64,000 nt of DNA, taken from Candidatus Solibacter sp. GTDB lineage: Bacteria > Acidobacteriota > Terriglobia > Bryobacterales > Bryobacteraceae. The notes under the pieces are model-generated. The model did not search any database. It was not told the DNA's origin and was given only the letters and a program-made list of their open reading frames with translations. The translations under genes and the position numbers were made by a program. Positions 10,901-19,367 of the stretch are shown here, in pieces. Position 1 is the first letter of the stretch; every line of letters begins with the position of its first letter. The stretch covers positions 1 through 64,000 of the forward strand of contig PNKE01000086.1 in NCBI GenBank assembly GCA_013822245.1, read 5' to 3'.

Positions 10901-11509
10901 GATTGGCGCGCCGTCCATCAGGAACTGGTTCGAGCCTTCGCGCCCGCCGTTCATGGTGAAGCTGCCGTTCACGTCCCAGGCGCGAGTGCCGGAGAAGCCC
11001 GAAGAGCCGAACGTCCGCTGGTTGAACGTCACGCCCGGCGAGAAGCGCATAAGCATGAAGCTCTGGCGTCCGTTCAGCGGCAGTTCCTGAACCTTGATGG
11101 GATCGAAGACCAAGCCGCGCGAAGCCGTGGCGGTCTGGATGAGTTCCTGCTCACCCACGACAGTGACCTGCTGGGTCATCTGGCCGACCTCCAGCTTGAT
11201 GCCGAGGTTCAGCTTCTCGGCGACCTGGAGGACGATCTGCTCCCGGCGCAGGGTCTGGAACCCGTTGGCGGTGACGGTGACGTCATAGCGCCCGGGATCG
11301 AGGCCTGAAATTGTGTAGATTCCCTCAGTGTTGGAGACGGTCTCCTTGCTGAGGTTGGTGTCGATCTTTGTGGCCTTGATCGTGGCGCCGGGAATTGCCG
11401 ATCCGCTGGCGTCAACCACTTGGCCCAGAATGGTGGCCCGGAACTCCTGAGCGAGAAGCCCAGTTGCGAGTAAGCAGGTCAAAATCAATGCGAAGACAAA
11501 CCTGATCAT
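7991..11509 (-). CDS. Oar-like TonB-dependent receptor
   Basis: A 1172-residue outer-membrane protein. After a signal peptide (1-20) comes a carboxypeptidase-regulatory-like domain (about 25-105: GQVVDASGSAIPGATIKAT), then a plug domain (about 120-240, with PLNGRQ) and a long beta-barrel ending in LGMRLRF, the expected C-terminal aromatic residue. This layout matches the Oar family, which is greatly expanded in Acidobacteriota and thought to import oligosaccharides or peptides, or to act in adhesion. A good promoter lies upstream (11548-11576) and a GGGAG ribosome site 10 nt before the ATG. It seems to be a single-gene unit. Confidence 0.9.
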   Translation of the reverse strand: MIRFVFALILTCLLATGLLAQEFRATILGQVVDASGSAIPGATIKATKIDTNLSKETVSNTEGIYTISGLDPGRYDVTVTANGFQTLRREQIVLQVAEKLNLGIKLEVGQMTQQVTVVGEQELIQTATASRGLVFDPIKVQELPLNGRQSFMLMRFSPGVTFNQRTFGSSGFSGTRAWDVNGSFTMNGGREGSNQFLMDGAPISTNGTFNIAPNVEAIQEFKVMVNTYDAQYARTGGGTVNTTMKSGTNEWHGSLFDFWRNRVLDANTRQNNAANQKRGFRNQHQFGGVIGGPIRKDKDFIMFSFEGFRERVPFPSVTSVPPMEIRRGDFSTFIPQGQTAVIRVHDPLTSRPCTLPGTNCTSGGVYIRDQFPGNIIPASRLSTVGQNIIKYYPAPNFTPQALAQNFVRGDNVGVYRYEQPMTKWDHIINDNHRFNASYVWQDGSEFRNSNGFDPPARNGNMTGTVRRDQVWKFAYDWMQSPTRVVHWQASFDRFIENFPDDSSGGTFTFDKLGIKNIPEVPTYPNKRAPRVQVSGYNEIFGNQYLNQSSRQQLNSQFYIAETRGRHSLKYGAEYAKLLRHAKQSGRSSGLFNFGTVWSQQHQGRRLAGVLDGASVADLLMGYMNSGFIDYNDSFMRREPYWGFYFQDDWKVNSKLTLNLGLRYDWQVGLTESHNRLVAGFNYNAVNQDLTSKVVPVWQGLAAADPNFPKPPSVIKGGLQFAGVGDVPRSVYDIDWTNIQPRIGFAYQFLPKTVMRGGFGIYHRTATQNSQTTGFSLQTPYIRSLDGDLTPRAFTGPGSSENPWPDGLNVPNGNKLGINTNIGGGVGFDNRKRPIPRTYQWSYTLERELPWNMVIESSYVGSWTTHETRIIQLSDMSQADYDGAMKNPTFYQATVKNPWFGILPANQPLGASPNISRRELLRAIPQFNSVQSAINPWGRVYYHGLQNRFEKRMLGDRSNVGALTWVLAYTWSKQMEATNRQEFNYSWFNNFVDTVVTANDRSHNFQFAGIWDVPVGKGRAFGKNMPKAAEAIAGGWNINWTSSYVTGFPLGAWTGWKYHCGDPMQVERSETQWFDRRSSCYTQNLAFEQVQLMPRFHQIRSHTAWQSDLAIAKKIAVTERYNLEIRGEAFNFTNTPLRGDPPAGNPSDAQFGVLPVQQLNFPRNIQLGMRLRF

Positions 11510-11547
11510 AGATTTAAGACTCCCAATCTGCTGGTTGCAGCAGGAGC

Positions 11548-11576
11548 ATTGTATCGCAATGTAATGGAGAGTACAA
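11548..11576 (-). promoter_or_regulatory. Sigma-70-type promoter for the Oar-like receptor
   Basis: On the minus strand: TTGTAC (-35, 11571-11576), a 17-bp spacer, TACAAT (-10, 11548-11553). The predicted transcript starts near 11541, about 30 nt before the receptor ATG. Confidence 0.6.
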
Positions 11577-11598
11577 CCGAGAAAATAGCTTCTTCGAG

Positions 11599-13833
11599 CT
11601 ATTGTTTTGACCTGCGTTCACCGAGCCCGCGCAGCGCGAACACAGCGGCGCAAAGCAGTGCCGCAAGGCTCAGAAACGCACCGGAAATGACAGACAGCGG
11701 ACGGTAGGCCATGACCACATCGTGTTTCCCCTGGGGGACGACGGCGGCGCGGAGTCCGCCATGGGCCTGGAGGATGGGGGTTTCGACGCCGTCGATGGAG
11801 GCTTTCCAGCCGGGGAAGAAGGTATCGGAGAGGATGACGAGTCCGCGGCAGCCCATGTCGGCGTGGATGCGGACTTGGGAGGGGAGGTGGGAGAGGATGC
11901 GGATGTGGCTGGGGCGGCCGGGGCAGGCTTCGACGGTGGGCGCGGGCGAATCGACGAAGGCGGCGTGGCCGAAGCGGTCCTTGAAATGGTCGTTCATCAT
12001 CATGGCGTTGTGGCCGGGCAGCCAGTGGAGGATTTCGTGGACGGCGAAGGCGCGGGGCAGGGCGGATGGGTCGCGGAAGACGTTGAGGCCGGACTTGCCG
12101 GTGAAGACGAGTTCGGTGTGGTTGCCGGCGGGTTGGGTGCGGACGGCGAAGGCAATGCCGCGCAGGCGTTGACCTTCCGAGCTTTCCAGGCCCATTTGCG
12201 TGGCGTTGCGGGTGAGGCTGGCCAGATAGCCGGCGCTTGAGTGGACGCCGTGCCAGGCGCCGAAGTTGTAGCGGATTTCGTCTTCGTTGGTGACTGTGCG
12301 GGGGAAGCCGGGTTGGGCGCGGAGAAAATCGGCGATGTCGTTGTGTTCGGAGAGGGCGGTGAGGGGGGCGACGCGGTCCTCTTCGGTGAGAGCGGGCATG
12401 AAGTAAGAGTTCTCGTTGGAGGCCTCGACGGAGACGATCAAGCAGGCGCAGACGGCGGCGGCGGTCAGCGAAACGGCCCGGCGGCGGGCGGTGGAGAGCA
12501 GCAGCGCGAGGGCCAGGGCGCAGAGGGCGTTGACCAGGACGCGGTCAGAGCCGAGGCCCTTGACGTCGTTGACGATGGCCCAGCCGGCACGGAGGGCGAA
12601 GATGGCGCAGGCGAACCAGCACAGCAGTTTCGCGGCGCGGGCGGTGGAGGCGGCGTCGCGGCGCAGGCGGTCCAGCGCCATGGCGGCGAGCAGGGCGGCG
12701 GCGAGGCCGGTGAGATAGACCGCGGCCGAGGGGTTGCGGGCCTTTTCGACCAAGGGGACGAGGCTATAGAGGATGCCGTGCAACGGCGAGGAGTCAACCA
12801 TCGAAAACAGCAGCGCGGCGGCGGCGATCGAGGCCAGCCAGCGGGCCTCGCGGCGGCGGCGGCACGTCCAGAAGCCGAGCAGGGCAAGGGTGAGGGTGGC
12901 GGCGCCGAGGTAGGGCGAGGCATGGGTGTGCATGCCGGGCAGGACGATGCCGAGCAGGTCGGCGGGGCTGGTGCGCCATTCGCGGTGGAGGTGCCAGGGG
13001 ACTTTTTGGTCCCAGCCGATGGGGTCAGGCCGTCCGACCCAGCGGACCGAGTGTTTGCCATATTCGTAGGCCGGAAGGATCTGGACCGCTCCGGCGCAGA
13101 GGGCGGCGACAAACAGCAGGGCCGAGGCGGCGAGGAGTTTCCAGTGTTTGCGGGTCAGGGCGTTCCAGGCCAGAATCGAGCCGGCGGCGAGCGAGAGGAA
13201 GATGGGCGCCTGGTGGTGGCCGCTGAGCCACGACATGCCGAGCGCGATGCCGCCATAGAGGGCCGAATGCCAGATGCGGACGCCGCGGCAGATGCGGAAG
13301 ACGAACAGCAGGACAAGCGGGGCCCAGACGGCGCCGTTGAGCATCTGAGGCCATTCGGTTTCGCCCATCCAGCCGAGCAGGGTGAAGGCAGAACCGGCAA
13401 AGACGGCGGCGGCGCGGGACAGGCGAAGATCGCGGGCCAGCAGGTAGGCGAACCAGGCGGCCATCAGATGGATGACAACGAAGTACCAGTTGAGCCAGCC
13501 GGTCTTGATGAAGCCGTCGCGCAGGGGCATGGCGTAGAGCAGCCAGTTTAGGGGGTAGGCGACGCCGGGCTGGGCCTGTCCGATGAGGGGCTGGCCGAGC
13601 CAGGAATAGGGATCCCAGAGCGGGATGCGGCCGGAGTGCAATTCGCGGGCCTGGAGTTGGAGCCAGGGCAGGACCTGGGAGGTGGTGTCGGCGCCGGTGA
13701 GCCAGGTGAACTTGGAGGAGAGGGTGAGCTTCCAATAGAAGCCGCAGATGAGGGCGATGAGGAACAGGGCGGCGGCAAGGGGCGAGAGGCCGCGTGGTGG
13801 TTGAATGCGTCCGGGGTGGTGGATTTCGGCCAT
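11599..13833 (-). CDS. YfhO-like polytopic membrane protein
   Basis: A protein of 744 residues with about a dozen hydrophobic helices and a soluble C-terminal domain. The N-terminal region (TGADTTSQVLPWLQL, then IPLWDPYSWLGQPL) matches the YfhO family, membrane proteins linked to glycosylation of cell-surface polymers and topologically like GT-C transferases. A longer frame starts at TTG 13878, but the ATG at 13831-13833 has a GGAG ribosome site 6 nt before it and leads directly into the membrane region, so I chose that start. It diverges from the FecR/DUF6600 gene, sharing a ~100-bp intergenic region. Exact substrate unknown. Confidence 0.75.
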   Translation of the reverse strand: MAEIHHPGRIQPPRGLSPLAAALFLIALICGFYWKLTLSSKFTWLTGADTTSQVLPWLQLQARELHSGRIPLWDPYSWLGQPLIGQAQPGVAYPLNWLLYAMPLRDGFIKTGWLNWYFVVIHLMAAWFAYLLARDLRLSRAAAVFAGSAFTLLGWMGETEWPQMLNGAVWAPLVLLFVFRICRGVRIWHSALYGGIALGMSWLSGHHQAPIFLSLAAGSILAWNALTRKHWKLLAASALLFVAALCAGAVQILPAYEYGKHSVRWVGRPDPIGWDQKVPWHLHREWRTSPADLLGIVLPGMHTHASPYLGAATLTLALLGFWTCRRRREARWLASIAAAALLFSMVDSSPLHGILYSLVPLVEKARNPSAAVYLTGLAAALLAAMALDRLRRDAASTARAAKLLCWFACAIFALRAGWAIVNDVKGLGSDRVLVNALCALALALLLSTARRRAVSLTAAAVCACLIVSVEASNENSYFMPALTEEDRVAPLTALSEHNDIADFLRAQPGFPRTVTNEDEIRYNFGAWHGVHSSAGYLASLTRNATQMGLESSEGQRLRGIAFAVRTQPAGNHTELVFTGKSGLNVFRDPSALPRAFAVHEILHWLPGHNAMMMNDHFKDRFGHAAFVDSPAPTVEACPGRPSHIRILSHLPSQVRIHADMGCRGLVILSDTFFPGWKASIDGVETPILQAHGGLRAAVVPQGKHDVVMAYRPLSVISGAFLSLAALLCAAVFALRGLGERRSKQ

Positions 13834-13935
13834 GCCAGACTCCGATGGTGTGAGTAGAAGTTTAGCAGAATCAATCAAATGAAGGATGGCACGCCGATTG
13901 CATGGATTGTGATTGAAGAAAGGAGGTGGACGGCC

Positions 13936-16689
13936 ATGAAACGCCGCACTCTCACAAGACCGGCTGTGCTCGTCCCGGCTCTGATCGCGACGATGCTGGC
14001 TGGAGCCGTTCCGCCGATGAAAGCACAGGTGGTGAACGCCGACGCAGAAGGCGAAAACCGGGGAGTGGCCCGTCTGAGTCTGATGAACGGGGAGGTTTCG
14101 GTGCGCCGCGGCGACTCGGGCGACTGGGTTGCGGGGGCGATCAACGCGCCATTGATGACCGAGGACCGGATATTCGCGGGACCGCGTTCACGGGCGGAAG
14201 TGCAGTTTGACTACTACCACAGGATCCGTCTGGCCGAGGAGACCGAGGTCCGGCTGGCCGACATCGAAAAGGGCCGTTACCTGCTGCAACTGGCGCGCGG
14301 GACGGCGACGTTCGCGGCGCTGAAGGGGGGCGATGCGCAGGTGGAGATTTCGACGCCGGCGGCGGCGGTGAGGCCGGTGGCTTATGGCAGCTACCGCGTG
14401 ACGGTGGGGCCGGATGGCACGGCCGAGATCACGGTGCGCAGCGGCGAAGTGGAGGTCTATACGCCGGGCGGGACGCAGCGGCTGAGGGCCGGGCGGACGA
14501 TGCTGGTGCGCAATGGCGAGAATGGGGAGCCGGTGTTCCAGACGGTTGCCGCGATCGGCAGGGACGAGTGGGACCGGTTTAACGAGGCGCGGGACAGGGA
14601 GTTGAGGCGGGGTCTGGACACCTACCGTTACGTCAGCCGCGACATTTATGGAGCCGAGGACCTATACGGCCACGGCAACTGGGTGGATGTGGCGCCGTAC
14701 GGGCACGTGTGGCAGCCGACGGTGGCGATCGGCTGGGCGCCGTACCGCCATGGGCGGTGGTCGTGGGTGGACTGGTATGGCTGGACGTGGGTGAGCTACG
14801 ACCCGTGGGGTTGGGCTCCATACCACTACGGCCGGTGGTTCCATCACGGAGGGCGTTGGTGCTGGTATCCGGGCGGAGGCTTTGGCATGCGCCATCACTG
14901 GAGCCCGGGGCTGGTGGCGTGGTTTGGCTGGGGCGGCGGAGTGGGCATGGGCATGGGCGGCTGGGGCCGGATGGGCTGGGTGCCGCTGGCGCCATACGAT
15001 CCGTTCCACCGCTGGTGGGGCCGCGACCACTATCGCGGATTCCGCAACGGCAACATCCGGAATAACGTGATTGTGGTGAACAACGTGAACATCACGAATG
15101 TCTACCGCAATGCGCGGGTGAGGAATTCAATTTCGATCCACGACGGCGATTCCGGCCGGGGGATGAGAGGCCAGGCCTATCGCGGCAACGCCGGCGATCT
15201 GGGCCGGGCGAGCGTGATGCGCGGGGCGCTGCCGGTGACGCCGGGCCGCGAGAGCGTGCGTTTCGCCGACCGGGAGGCGCGGGTGATGCCGGTGGGGGCG
15301 AACGCCACCGGCGGCAATGAGAGGTTCATCGCCAGGACGGCAGCCAGGAACGTGGACCGGGTGCCGTTCGAGCGGCAGAGGGAGGCGTTCACGGGCGGCG
15401 ACCGCCGGCTGCCGGTGGAACCGGGCGGCGCGGTGGCGGGCGGGCGCGCGGGCAATGGCCGTGGCGGGTCTGACGGCCAGGCCGGCCGGAGCGCGGCAAG
15501 CGAGGCCGGGCGTGGCACGCGAACCGCCGATGAGAGCCGCGGCGGGTGGCGGAGTGCCGGCGAAGGTTCGACGGGGCGGGAACGCACCGGCGAGGCCGGC
15601 CGCGTTGAAGGACGTACGGGCACGCCGGGAACCGGCGAGGACGGCGCGACGACCCGCGGCGGATGGCGCGGGTTCGGCGATCCGTCGAACGGCAGGACTG
15701 GGGTCGAGAGCGTCAGCCCGCGGACGGGCAGGACGGCCGACGGCGGCCGGGGCGCGGAAGCGGCGGCTTCCGAACCCCGAAGCGGGTGGCGGGGATTCGG
15801 TGACCCGTCGCGCGGCGGGCGTGGCGAGGCGGCGTCGAGAGGCTCCGAATCGCCCAGAAGCGGCGAGGCCGGCGACAGCGGACGCGGGATCTGGACCACG
15901 CGTGGATCGGAGGCGGGGCGCGAGGATCGCGGGTCGAGCCGGAGCGAAAGCGGCCGTGGCGACGCGGATCGGGGCAGCTCGGGACGCGGCGAGGTGTGGT
16001 CCACCCGGGGCGGATCGGAGAGGACTTCGGATGCGCCGGCGCGGGCCGAATCGCCGCGGAGCGAGTCGCCGAGAATGGAAAGCAGCCCGAGGTCTGAACC
16101 GGCGAGGAGCGAGGCTCCGGCTCGGAGCGAGGGGCCGCGGACCGGCGGGCGCGGCGGCAACAGTGACGATATGGCAGGCGGGCGCATGGGCGCGCCCGCT
16201 TCCACAGGCAGAGGGTTTGTCAGCTCCGGTGGAGGCGAGCGATGGTCGACCGGAGGCGGGGCCGGGGTGGAGGCGAGCGGCCGGAGCTACGGCAGCGCGA
16301 CCGGCGGGTCTCCGAGGTCGCCGGAGAGCGGCGGGGTGTGGTCGACTGGAGCGGCGAGCCGGAGCTATGGCAGCGATCGCGGTTCCTCGCAGCCGAGAAG
16401 CGAGCCGAGGTCGGGATGGACGAGCCGCGGCGAGTCGTATCGGGGCGGCATGAGCGAACCGAGGCCGGCGCCGTCGGCGCGGAGCATGGAGAGCCGGAGC
16501 TATGGCGGCGGGTCGAGCGGACCGTCGATGAGCAGCCCCCGGAGTAGCGGCGGATTTGGCGGCGGCGGCGGGATTGTGGGCAGCGGCCGAAGCAGCGGCG
16601 GAATGAGCGGAGGCGGCCGAAGCAGCGGCGGCGGTTCCGGCGGCCGCGGCAGTGGAGGGGGAGGCGGTGGCCGCGGAGGCCGGCAGTAA
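13936..16689 (+). CDS. FecR/DUF6600-type exported protein with Arg-Gly-Ser tail
   Basis: A protein of 917 residues. The ATG at 13936 has a strong AGGAGG 9 nt upstream; an earlier in-frame ATG (13879) lacks one. A signal peptide spans residues 1-30. A FecR-like beta domain follows (RLSLMNGEVSVRRGDSGDW to about residue 180), then an aromatic Trp/Tyr/Gly block (VAIGWAPYRHGRWSW, WGWAPYHYGRW) typical of DUF6600 proteins, and finally about 500 residues of low-complexity Arg/Gly/Ser/Pro sequence with imperfect repeats such as RSGWRGFGDPSRGGRGE. Probably periplasmic or surface-exposed; the basic tail may bind polymers. It is followed by a strong terminator. Confidence 0.75.
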   Translation: MKRRTLTRPAVLVPALIATMLAGAVPPMKAQVVNADAEGENRGVARLSLMNGEVSVRRGDSGDWVAGAINAPLMTEDRIFAGPRSRAEVQFDYYHRIRLAEETEVRLADIEKGRYLLQLARGTATFAALKGGDAQVEISTPAAAVRPVAYGSYRVTVGPDGTAEITVRSGEVEVYTPGGTQRLRAGRTMLVRNGENGEPVFQTVAAIGRDEWDRFNEARDRELRRGLDTYRYVSRDIYGAEDLYGHGNWVDVAPYGHVWQPTVAIGWAPYRHGRWSWVDWYGWTWVSYDPWGWAPYHYGRWFHHGGRWCWYPGGGFGMRHHWSPGLVAWFGWGGGVGMGMGGWGRMGWVPLAPYDPFHRWWGRDHYRGFRNGNIRNNVIVVNNVNITNVYRNARVRNSISIHDGDSGRGMRGQAYRGNAGDLGRASVMRGALPVTPGRESVRFADREARVMPVGANATGGNERFIARTAARNVDRVPFERQREAFTGGDRRLPVEPGGAVAGGRAGNGRGGSDGQAGRSAASEAGRGTRTADESRGGWRSAGEGSTGRERTGEAGRVEGRTGTPGTGEDGATTRGGWRGFGDPSNGRTGVESVSPRTGRTADGGRGAEAAASEPRSGWRGFGDPSRGGRGEAASRGSESPRSGEAGDSGRGIWTTRGSEAGREDRGSSRSESGRGDADRGSSGRGEVWSTRGGSERTSDAPARAESPRSESPRMESSPRSEPARSEAPARSEGPRTGGRGGNSDDMAGGRMGAPASTGRGFVSSGGGERWSTGGGAGVEASGRSYGSATGGSPRSPESGGVWSTGAASRSYGSDRGSSQPRSEPRSGWTSRGESYRGGMSEPRPAPSARSMESRSYGGGSSGPSMSSPRSSGGFGGGGGIVGSGRSSGGMSGGGRSSGGGSGGRGSGGGGGGRGGRQ

Positions 16690-16727
16690 GAGAGCGCCAA
16701 TCCTGACGTCCAAAAATGCCTTCCCTC

Positions 16728-16770
16728 GGCCTGGCCCGGACATGGCTTTGTCCCGGCCAGGCCCCTTTTT
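16728..16770 (+). terminator. Strong intrinsic terminator after the DUF6600 gene
   Basis: A 15-bp inverted repeat (16728-16742 with 16749-16763, one mismatch) with a 6-nt loop is followed by CCTTTTT, 38 bp past the stop codon. Confidence 0.8.
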
Positions 16771-17314
16771 GCGCCTCCGGAGGTTTGTCGAAACGAAACG
16801 GGCGGGGCGGCGGCCGGGGGGCGTGAGAAGCCGGCCAAACGAAGTCCCAGACAGGCCGCTGGCAGCGTAAGATGTTGTAAATAAAGGCTATGCGGTAGGG
16901 GAGGCGAATTCATGTCCGTCCGGTCGAACGCCAGGGCTGGAAGGGTGGGCGCGGGGATGCGTAGGATTTCACGGAGGATTATACGGAAGTTCCGGGTGGT
17001 TCGCGGGCGGGGACAGTGGGAGGGGCGGATGGGGGTGAGGACGGAGAGAGCGGGGGGTGCGTAGGATTCCACGTAAGATTCTACGTGAAGGACGGACGGG
17101 GGCAATGCAGGCAAGTGAGTGGTCTGGAGAGGAGGGGTGGGCAGATCCGAGGGTTAGTGGACATAATATCGATTATCGGAAGTGAGACAGGGACCAGAAC
17201 CTGAGGGGCGGCCTGGCGTGCACAGTTGAGGCTCCACCGCTGCCCCCGGTGCGTGTCTGTTGAGAGTGGCGAGATGCTGCCGTCAATGATAGACGACAGT
17301 TTTCTATCTCGCGC
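16771..17314. other. Intergenic region without a convincing gene
   Basis: About 540 bp between the DUF6600 terminator and the HAD phosphatase stop. Open frames here are short and look like high-GC noise. It contains the paired repeat described at 16959-17090. No RNA gene was recognised. Confidence 0.5.
16959..17090. repeat. Two 31-32 bp imperfect repeats exactly 100 bp apart
   Basis: Copies at 16959-16989 and 17059-17090 both begin GCGTAGGATT and continue with related sequence. On the minus strand each copy breaks into roughly 12-bp units of the form CGTGGAATCCTA, so this may be a decayed minisatellite or an iterated protein-binding site. Confidence 0.5.
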
Positions 17315-17968
17315 TCACACGCGAGGCTCGCCGAGATGATGAAGGCGGGTGACGGCGCGGAGGAGTTCGGGGAGTTCCGAGGCGTGGCGGACGACGACGA
17401 CGTCACAGCCGGCGGCGGTGGCGCTGGCGATGCCGGCCCGGGAGTCCTCGAAGGCGATGGCACGGGTGGCGCCAAGGCGTTCCATTGCAGTGCGGTACGG
17501 CTCGGGGTCGGGCTTCAAGGCTTTCACTTCATTGCCGTAGACGGCGGCTGCCATCAGGGTTAAGATATTTTCTCTCAATAATATGGGTTCAATCTCTGTC
17601 CTGCCGCTTGAAGTAACCACGGCCATCTTATAGTTATGCAAGTCTGTTAACTGTTGCTTCAGGGCTGGATCAATCAGTTTCGTTTTTGCGCAGAGATCGG
17701 CAAAGGCCTGCTTTTTCAATGGGTAAAGTGATAATAGCTCATCTATCGAATAAACAAGCGGTCCGATCTTGCCCAGGGCGGACAACATATCCCGATCGGA
17801 GATGCCGATGCACTGGGTTTCGTAATAGTCCCAATCGAGGGCAATGCCCTTCTCCGCCAGCAGGTCGCGCCAGCAGGTGAAGTGCAGGGGTTCGGTATCG
17901 GCCAGGACGCCGTCGAAGTCGAACAGCAGCGCCGGCGGTTGGTTGGGTTGGGTTGGAGAGTGGGTCAC
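17315..17968 (-). CDS. HAD-superfamily phosphatase (phosphoglucomutase/phosphatase type)
   Basis: A 217-residue HAD hydrolase with all four motifs: FDFDGVLAD (motif I, nucleophile Asp17 and acid Asp19), VTSSGRTE (II), LKPDPEPY (III, Lys) and IAFEDSRAG (IV, Mg-binding Asp). The cap domain between motifs I and II is of the beta-phosphoglucomutase/phosphoglycolate-phosphatase type. Possible substrates are sugar phosphates or phosphoglycolate; sequence does not decide. It starts with GTG inside GTGA, which overlaps the stop of the M48 protease gene, so it is the second gene of that operon. The middle of the gene is more AT-rich than its neighbours. Confidence 0.85.
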   Translation of the reverse strand: MTHSPTQPNQPPALLFDFDGVLADTEPLHFTCWRDLLAEKGIALDWDYYETQCIGISDRDMLSALGKIGPLVYSIDELLSLYPLKKQAFADLCAKTKLIDPALKQQLTDLHNYKMAVVTSSGRTEIEPILLRENILTLMAAAVYGNEVKALKPDPEPYRTAMERLGATRAIAFEDSRAGIASATAAGCDVVVVRHASELPELLRAVTRLHHLGEPRV

Positions 17969-19338
17969 TGGGTGAACTGGATGCTGCGGGCAGAGGCCTG
18001 GTAGATGGATTCGAAGCGCTGATAGTCGTTCTCTGGCGAGATGAAGATGAAGTAGTAGAGGGCCGAGCCGCGGTCGACGGTGATGACGATATCGATTTCG
18101 CGGGTGTTGGGGAACGGCGATTCCGACGACAGGCGGGTGACATAGGCGTTCGAGCCGCCGATGGTGATTTTCTGGGGCTGAGCCTCGACCTTGACGCCCT
18201 GGTTGGACTGGGAGACCTGTTGGAGGAAGGCCTGGGTGTCGCGTTCGAGGCTGACCTTGCCGCCCTGGACCTGGGACGAGCCGGCGACGATGCCGTAGCC
18301 GATGGCGGTATTGCCGCCCTGGCCCTGGATGACGCCGGCCTTGGGGGCGAGGGTGACGCCGTTCTGGCCGTTGCCCTGTTGTTCGAAGCCGTCGGGATAG
18401 GAGAAGGCGACTCCCCCGCCCCGGTAGGTCTGGCTGCGGCCCGAGAGGGTGATTTTCGGTTGGGAGGAGGCTTTGGGGGCGGGCGCGGCCTGGCCGGGCG
18501 TTGGCTTGGGGATGGCGGGCAGCTTGGCGATGGCCTGTTTCATCGCGGCAAGGTTGCCTTCGGTCTGGCCGTAGGTGCGTTTGGGGAGGTAGGGGATCTC
18601 CTTTTCGACGGCCTTGACGCGGTTGCCGGGGTTGGGGTGGGAGGAGAAGAACTCGACGAGCTTGTTGTTGCCGCGGCCGGCCTCGGCCTGGAGTTTTTCA
18701 AAGAAGCGGGCCATTTCGAGGGGGTCGTAGCCGGCCTTGGCCATGGTGTGCATGCCGAGCAGGTCGGAGTCCTTTTCGGCGCCGCGAGAGTACTTCATGA
18801 GGACCGAATTGGCGCCCAGGCCGATGCCGAGTTGGGCGAGGTTGCCGAGCATCGAGCCGCCGCCGCCGGCGAGGGCGCCGCCGAGGGTGGCGATGAGGGC
18901 GATGCCCTGGGATTTGGAGGCCTGATTGGTGCCGTGGCGCAGGACGACGTGGGAGAGTTCGTGGGCCAGGACGCCGGCGAGCTGGCCTTCGTTTTCAGCG
19001 GCGGCGATGAGGCCGGTGTGGACGTACATGGGACCGCCGGGCAGGGCGAAGGCGTTGATGGAATCTTCCTTGACGACCTTGAAGAAGAAGGGGTACTTTT
19101 CGAGTTCACCGCGCTCGACCAGACGGTTGCCGATGCGGTTGACGTAATCGGTGATGGCCTTGTCCTGGACGATGGCGAGCTGTTTTTCCATTTCGGCGGC
19201 GGCTTCGCGGCCGAGTTCGATGTCCTGGTTCTTATTGAACAGGTTCCAGCCGGGCTTGGGCAGTTTTCGTGCTCCGGCGGCGAACAGCAGCACCGTGCCG
19301 GCGAGAAGGCCGATTGCGGCCTTTCTTCGTATCGTCAT
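17965..19338 (-). CDS. M48-family periplasmic metalloprotease
   Basis: A protein of 457 residues: signal peptide or anchor (1-22), then an M48 peptidase domain with HELSH at 126-130 (zinc ligands His126, His130, catalytic Glu127) and third ligand Glu188 in GAEKDSDLLG. This resembles the BepA/LoiP/YfgC-type proteases that police outer-membrane protein assembly. The C-terminal ~170 residues lack the TPR repeats of BepA and instead form a beta-rich domain of unknown role. AGGAGG precedes the ATG by 5 nt. The start lies only 29 bp from the divergent aminotransferase start. Confidence 0.85.
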   Translation of the reverse strand: MTIRRKAAIGLLAGTVLLFAAGARKLPKPGWNLFNKNQDIELGREAAAEMEKQLAIVQDKAITDYVNRIGNRLVERGELEKYPFFFKVVKEDSINAFALPGGPMYVHTGLIAAAENEGQLAGVLAHELSHVVLRHGTNQASKSQGIALIATLGGALAGGGGSMLGNLAQLGIGLGANSVLMKYSRGAEKDSDLLGMHTMAKAGYDPLEMARFFEKLQAEAGRGNNKLVEFFSSHPNPGNRVKAVEKEIPYLPKRTYGQTEGNLAAMKQAIAKLPAIPKPTPGQAAPAPKASSQPKITLSGRSQTYRGGGVAFSYPDGFEQQGNGQNGVTLAPKAGVIQGQGGNTAIGYGIVAGSSQVQGGKVSLERDTQAFLQQVSQSNQGVKVEAQPQKITIGGSNAYVTRLSSESPFPNTREIDIVITVDRGSALYYFIFISPENDYQRFESIYQASARSIQFTQ

Positions 19339-19355
19339 GGCATCCTCCTAACTGT

Positions 19356-19361
19356 CATAAT
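19356..19361 (+). promoter_or_regulatory. Putative -10 element for a leaderless ilvE-type transcript
   Basis: CATAAT lies 6 nt before the ATG at 19368, so transcription would begin at or next to the A of the start codon. There is no ribosome-binding sequence in the 29-bp gap between the two divergent genes. A matching -35 is not obvious. Confidence 0.4.
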
Positions 19362-19367
19362 GCCAGT

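Noticed and set aside
12241-13551. Long + strand open frame (436 codons) opposite the YfhO-like gene
   Set aside because: Antisense shadow of a G-rich, high-GC gene; Gly/Glu/Ala-rich composition, no domain, no start signal.
15127-16743. Long minus-strand frame (538 codons) opposite the Arg/Gly/Ser tail
   Set aside because: Low-complexity Ala/Pro/Arg translation of the repeat region; the + strand gene has a signal peptide, domains and a strong ribosome site.
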